Source: Anthoceros angustus
Lineage: Eukaryota > Streptophyta > Anthocerotopsida > Anthocerotales > Anthocerotaceae
Direction of reading: 5' to 3'
NCBI GenBank assembly: GCA_010909165.1
Contig: VJWM01000297.1
Location: 1-64,000 of the forward strand
DNA length: 64,000 nucleotides
The notes beneath the pieces are model-generated. The model was not told the DNA's origin, did not search any database, and saw only the letters and a list, made by a program, of their open reading frames with translations. Within the stretch, counting starts at the first letter, position 1, and every line of letters starts with the position of its first letter. Below are positions 59,969-64,000 of this stretch, piece by piece. The translations under genes were made by a program, and so were the position numbers.

Positions 59969-60861
59969 TATAACAAAATTTCACCGACACCGTGTGGGAT
60001 ATCTCTCCGATAATCATGTTCCTCATCAGACCAGGAGATGTGCGCGAAAGGGAACCTATCTTCTCCATCCGTCTCCCCTGATGTGTCCTCAGCTGTGGTA
60101 TACCCGTCCGTTTCTGTTGGGGTCTCGCCAGCGTACATATCCCTACTCCAGGATAAGCAAATCCTACCCTCCTTAGTCTTAGGATCCCACTCGAGAGGTT
60201 TGAAGCCATCTTCCTTTCTTCCCCACTTGAGCGTGCATTGCGATCCATACATCCAAGTTCGACCAATTAAAACGTTATACCCCGGCGACTTCTGCTTGAT
60301 GACTACATAATCCATTAGATAGGGAATGGTTCCGATGGTCGTTAGCATGCGTGTCAATTCCCCTACCGGCACCATTCTGGACATGTCTGCCAGCTGCAAA
60401 ACTTTGGAGGTATGCTCGATTTCCAACCCCAATTTCCTAGCCGTGTCCTCTGTCATGATATTCACGCCCGAACCAGTATCGAGAGGTACCCCTTTAATGA
60501 CGCACCCCGAGATCTCTACTTGGAGTTCAGCTGGGCCTTGGTTAACCATGGATACCAGATTCACAGCAAGTGGCCTTGGTCCCGATTTAGGAAGGCTCCG
60601 CTTTTTCTTGGGTTGGGCTTCCTTCAATGCCCTCCTGATTTGCTGCCGATACCGCGGGTTGTCTCTAAGGAGTTGTCCGAATGTGATCATGAAATGCTGG
60701 TCCATGATGGCTTCCGCTAGGTTAAAAGGAGCACTTGCTCGTTCCTTCCCTCCACCAGGGTTTGTGTTGGTTCCTGGCCCCAGACCTATGCCCGAGGCAT
60801 GCGGCTCTCTCGTGGTGGCGGACTCTCGTGGGAGGTAGGAAACCGTGTCCGTGGATTCCAT
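59968..60861 (-). CDS. Retropepsin-like aspartic protease of the Ty3 element
   Basis: The open frame of 297 residues contains the active-site motif VPLDTGSGVNIMTEDTARKL, then a flap-like region (MSRMVPVGELTRMLTTIGT) and the second conserved ILG-like segment as YNVLIGRTWMYG. The N-terminal 110 residues hold a Lys-rich stretch (KKKRSLPKSGPRP) that may be the end of gag. This protease would cut the polyprotein. It is still open although the polymerase downstream is broken. Confidence 0.85.
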   Translation of the reverse strand: MESTDTVSYLPRESATTREPHASGIGLGPGTNTNPGGGKERASAPFNLAEAIMDQHFMITFGQLLRDNPRYRQQIRRALKEAQPKKKRSLPKSGPRPLAVNLVSMVNQGPAELQVEISGCVIKGVPLDTGSGVNIMTEDTARKLGLEIEHTSKVLQLADMSRMVPVGELTRMLTTIGTIPYLMDYVVIKQKSPGYNVLIGRTWMYGSQCTLKWGRKEDGFKPLEWDPKTKEGRICLSWSRDMYAGETPTETDGYTTAEDTSGETDGEDRFPFAHISWSDEEHDYRRDIPHGVGEILL

Positions 60862-61403
60862 TACTGTATGCGTTTTCTAATTAAGGGCAAAGGACTCGCG
60901 AGTATGGAAGCAACGTGATACTTTACCTTGTGAAATCCTCCTCCTTTTATAGGAGGCCTTCCATATACAACCTCCCTTGCTGGGTGACCCTACTGCAGGT
61001 CACCTTTCCCAATATTTTATTGTTTCCTACCGCCAGTATTTAAGACCTGGCATCTAAGTCTATTGTCTGATTCACCTAAGATCGTCCTTAAAGACTGTCA
61101 GTCTACATCACCTATCCTTCCTATTCTCCCAAACTCATTTATGGTCTTTGACCATACCTAGTCCTCATCCTGCTGGGGTGGTGACGCGTCTCCTACGGAT
61201 TGGCCCCCTCGCCCTCTTTTTGCTCCTGTCCCCTCCCCAAATCCTGTCATCTTCCTAGCTTGTGGGGCAAGTACCATTTTGCCCCTTCCTCCTGCTCCGC
61301 GGAGCGGCGCCCCAATTCCCTTCACCCTTCAGGCAAGCGCGCCCCTTCCGCGTGCCCAGGCGCCTCTCATTCCAACCTCCTCCGCCTGGCTGCACTCCTT
61401 TTG

Positions 61404-63715
61404 CAAGCACTCTACCGTGGTAGTCTGGTAGACTACCCAGGAGGGCCGACTACCTCACCGTGGTAGTCCGGGTCCCTATCTCCTTCCCTTCCTTTTATCT
61501 CCTCATCGGTGATGTCTCCTGGGGTCGAGATCCTTTTTGCTCCTTTCCTCCTGTTGTTTGATTTGTCCATACCTATCATGGAGCATGTCTTCAAAGGATC
61601 CTCCCCCCCCCATTTGTTGACCGATGATGTCCGCCCTGCTAATTTCTCCGGGCCTTCTTCGCGTTGGTCTCCTCTCCTGGCCCCGGTTCCTCTCTTGTTC
61701 GTGGGGTGAGGGAATTTCTCACCCCTTCCTGTCCTCCGACCCCGTCCTTGATCTCTTCCGGTGGAGCTGCTCCCTCCACCGCTCTGTCTCCTTCCCCAAG
61801 GGGCATGCCGCCGGACCCCCCGGCCCTTCCGTCCTCAACCAGCCTCAGTGGCACAGCTCCCCTCGTCCTCAGTGATGCAGTGACCTCGTGATGTGACCTA
61901 CCACGGTAGTCTGGCAGACTACCATGGTAGGGTGGTCACCTACCGTGGTAGGGTGACCCCCTGTGAGGGTGGGCTGTCCACCCTCCTTGCTCTCCGCGCC
62001 ATCCTCCCCTCTTGGCGCCGCGGTCTCTCCTCCATCCCTTGATTCTCCAGACTCCTCGGAGTCCATATCACTTGTGGCCTCATCAAAATCAGAGGCCTCC
62101 TGCTGCACCTGCAGCAGCATCTGTCGGTCGTCATCATGAGGACTCAATGTCCTCCTCTTGGCCAAACGCAACACCTCGTTGTTGGCCTTCAGTATCCGGT
62201 TGTGGAGATGGGCTCCCAAGCTATGATATTGCATCTAGAGGTCATCAAGCTCCGTGGGCCATTCTCCATCCTCACACCTACCCTTGTAGGCGTCCCTTGC
62301 GGTGGTCAACTCTCCCACCTTCACATGGAGGGTCACATTCTCCTCCCTTGCTTCTCTTAGCTAGTTGGCCAATTTCGCCTGAAGGGCATAATCTGCCCAA
62401 AATCGTCTCTTCCTCACCACCAGCATCCCGTGCACCATTTTCTTGTGGTGCTCCTCCTCCTGGGATCTCCTCCGCTCCAAGTCCCCTAGTTGCTGAGCAA
62501 GTCTTTCCCTCTCCGCTTGCCAAGCAATCTTCTCGCGCTCCAGCTCTTGCAGTTGCTGGTCTTGAGCATCTAGCTCTGCGCGCTTCTCTTCCAAATTGTA
62601 CTAGGTTCTCCGCAACTCCTCTTCCATGTCCCGGATTTTGATGGCTTGAGTAGCCGTCACCTGCTCCTGCGCCTCTACTTAATTGCTGGACCGCCTACTT
62701 CTCTCTCCCTACAGCCTCGGTCTTGCTTCTCCGCTCCTGCTCTAGCTGGGCAAAATGCTCCTCCGCCTTTTGCCTCCATGACTCCCGTTGGGTTGTTGCC
62801 TGGATCGCTCTTTCCTCCGTTTGGGTCAACCTTCCCTCCAGGACCTTCTCCGCTCGCCGCTGGTCCACAAGATCTCGTTGGAGCTTCTCCACAGCCTTCT
62901 CCAACTTGGCTGCCTTCTTATCGGACTCCATGGCCTCCAATTGCCACTTGGTCCTTGCCCTTCTCTCTGTCATCTCCACAGGCCTTATTCGCCCGGACTT
63001 CCTCTTGACACGCCCATAAGGAGGCTGGCCCCCTTCAAATCCACACGGCTGAGCACCTCACAGGCACTCAGCAAATCTCCTAGGGGCCCCAATTCCGCCC
63101 CCGTCGGCTTCTTGCTGGAATTCTCCAGCCTTCCTGCACTCCTCGGGCCATCGCGCGGCGGCGTAGGCCCTCGCACCGTCGCCCCATCGGCCCTTCCGCC
63201 TAGCGCGGGTGATGGCGGCCTGGGCGCCGCCCGCGGCGCCTCGCGCTGCCCCTCCTTCCTCTTCTTTCCTAGAGGCGCTGGCTGGCGGGTGCCCGCCACT
63301 CTGCGGTGGCTAAAACCCCACTGCTAGTCTGCTACCTACCATGGTAGGCTGCCTCCACCGGGTAGGCCGACGGTGCCTCTCCTCGCACCCATGCAATGGT
63401 GGGAACTCCTCCTACCTTTGGGCTGCTCCCCTCCACCGTGGTAGTCTGCCTCATAGACTACCACTTGGCCCTCTATGGCCGGATTTTGCTCTTCTCCTCC
63501 TTGCTCCTCTTGTGGGCAAGTACCATTTGCCCTTCCTCCTGCTCCAGCGCCTGCCCCAATTCCCTTCACCCTTCAGGCAAGCGCGCCCCTTCCGCGTGCC
63601 CAGGCGCCTCTCATTCCAACCTCCTCCGCCTGGCTGCACTCCTTTTGCAAGCACTCTACCGTGGTAGTCTGGTAGACTACCGGAGTAGGCTGACTACCTA
63701 CCGTGGTAGTCTGGT
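61404..63715. repeat. Scattered CTACCGTGGTAG-type short palindromes
   Basis: The word CTACC-GT-GGTAG or CTACC-AT-GGTAG (a perfect 12-base palindrome) recurs near 61411, 61456, 61899, 61926, 61943, 63337, 63430, 63656 and 63700, often with TCTGGTAGACTACC beside it. On the minus strand it encodes a TTVV / QTT-rich spacer peptide (for example PTTVGDHPTMVVCQTTVVG). Confidence 0.85.
62278..62979 (-). CDS. Gag-like coiled-coil region of the Ty3 element
   Basis: Heptad-rich frames read KWQLEAMESDKKAAKLEKAV, EKLQRDLVDQRRAEKVLEGR and ESWRQKAEEHFAQLEQERRS (62979-62695), then LDAQDQQLQELEREKIAWQA and ERERLAQQLGDLERRRSQEE (62594-62361). Such long coiled coils precede the protease in several plant Ty3 groups and may drive particle assembly. 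A frame break separates the two blocks and no CCHC zinc knuckle was seen. Confidence 0.6.
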
Positions 63716-64000
63716 CCCTATCTCCTTCCCTTCCTTTTATCTCCTCATCGGTGATGTCTCCTGGGGTCGAGATCCTTTTTGCTCCTTTCCTCCTGTTGTT
63801 TGATTTGTCCATACCTATCATGGAGCATGTCTTCAAAGAATCCTCCCACCGCAACCGTGGCGCGACTTTCGACAGCCACCGCGCGCATAAATCCGTGTTG
63901 TAGCAGGGGTCCGTCCCAAGAGAATGATAGGCTCGGTTGGCACGTTTTCAACCGATTCTCACCCCAACGTCGCGGGATTCCGAGGCTGCATGCACGGGTT

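Larger units (their letters stand above)
61260..63850. repeat. ~340-bp direct repeat inside the retroelement gag region
   Basis: Copy 1 lies at about 61262-61608 and copy 2 at about 63512-63846. Both run from GGCAAGTACCATTT through CAAGCGCGCCCCTTCCGCGT to CATACCTATCATGGAGCATG. The copies sit about 2.24 kb apart in the same orientation with the coiled-coil region between them. They are too dissimilar at the edges and too internal to be taken safely as long terminal repeats. Confidence 0.8.
58324..63951 (-). mobile_element. Ty3-type LTR retroelement, incomplete
   Basis: On the minus strand the order is coiled-coil gag-like region (63951 to about 61000), retropepsin (60861-59968), reverse transcriptase and RNase H (to 58324). 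That order is typical of Ty3 elements. No integrase follows, no long terminal repeats or primer-binding site could be identified, and the right edge may continue beyond the window. Frameshifts in the polymerase show it is inactive. Confidence 0.8.

Noticed and set aside
61260-63850. The 340-bp direct repeats as long terminal repeats of the Ty3 element
   Set aside because: They lie within the gag side only, do not bracket the polymerase, and show no TG...CA ends or primer-binding site.

Overview
The window reads as nuclear DNA of a land plant, most likely a lycophyte such as a spikemoss. The four intact host genes have many short introns, mostly 40-200 bases with GT-AG borders. They encode an LST8-type WD40 protein, a plastid-type cysteine synthase, a plant-type shugoshin and a secreted GDSL esterase. 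A decayed PLS-class PPR fragment and plant-type CACTA, PIF/Harbinger and Ty3 elements agree with this. The lineage is an inference from intron size and gene families. No marker gene settles it.

Layout. 1-4136: spacer with no recognised gene. 4137-6100 (+): LST8 in ten exons. 6417 to about 11250 (-): two successive SET/Rubisco-LSMT-like modules. The downstream module has no start codon of its own and a phase-compatible intron joins the two, so they look like one gene coding a double methyltransferase-like protein. 13150-13620 (-): PPR remnant. 14602-43093: a PIF/Harbinger-like element with two convergent genes, a Myb/SANT-like ORF1 (+) and a DDE transposase (-). Its ORF1 is interrupted by a 24,755-bp CACTA-type transposon (15218-39972) with 29-bp perfect terminal inverted repeats and a 3-bp TTG target duplication. 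Removing the CACTA and one TTG copy restores the ORF1 frame exactly. The CACTA holds a broken TNP2-like transposase and long runs of tandemly duplicated modules that differ mainly by small indels.

43597-46262 (-): a decayed gene joining a ParB-like domain to a beta-class-like DNA amino-methyltransferase, an architecture familiar from bacteria and phages. A 20-base palindrome recurs in front of it, inside its intron and, in part, behind it. 47917-49205 (+): AT-rich GDSL esterase. 50528-52805 (-): plastid O-acetylserine (thiol)lyase in ten exons. 54697-56881 (-): shugoshin in nine exons. 58324-63951 (-): a Ty3-type retroelement with coiled-coil gag, protease, reverse transcriptase and RNase H but no integrase.

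The host genes are unrelated housekeeping functions: TOR signalling, protein methylation, sulfur assimilation, centromere cohesion and a secreted esterase. About half of the window is nested mobile DNA. The best candidates for something new are the ParB-methyltransferase locus with its palindromes, the double-SET gene, and the large CACTA with its indel-biased internal duplications.
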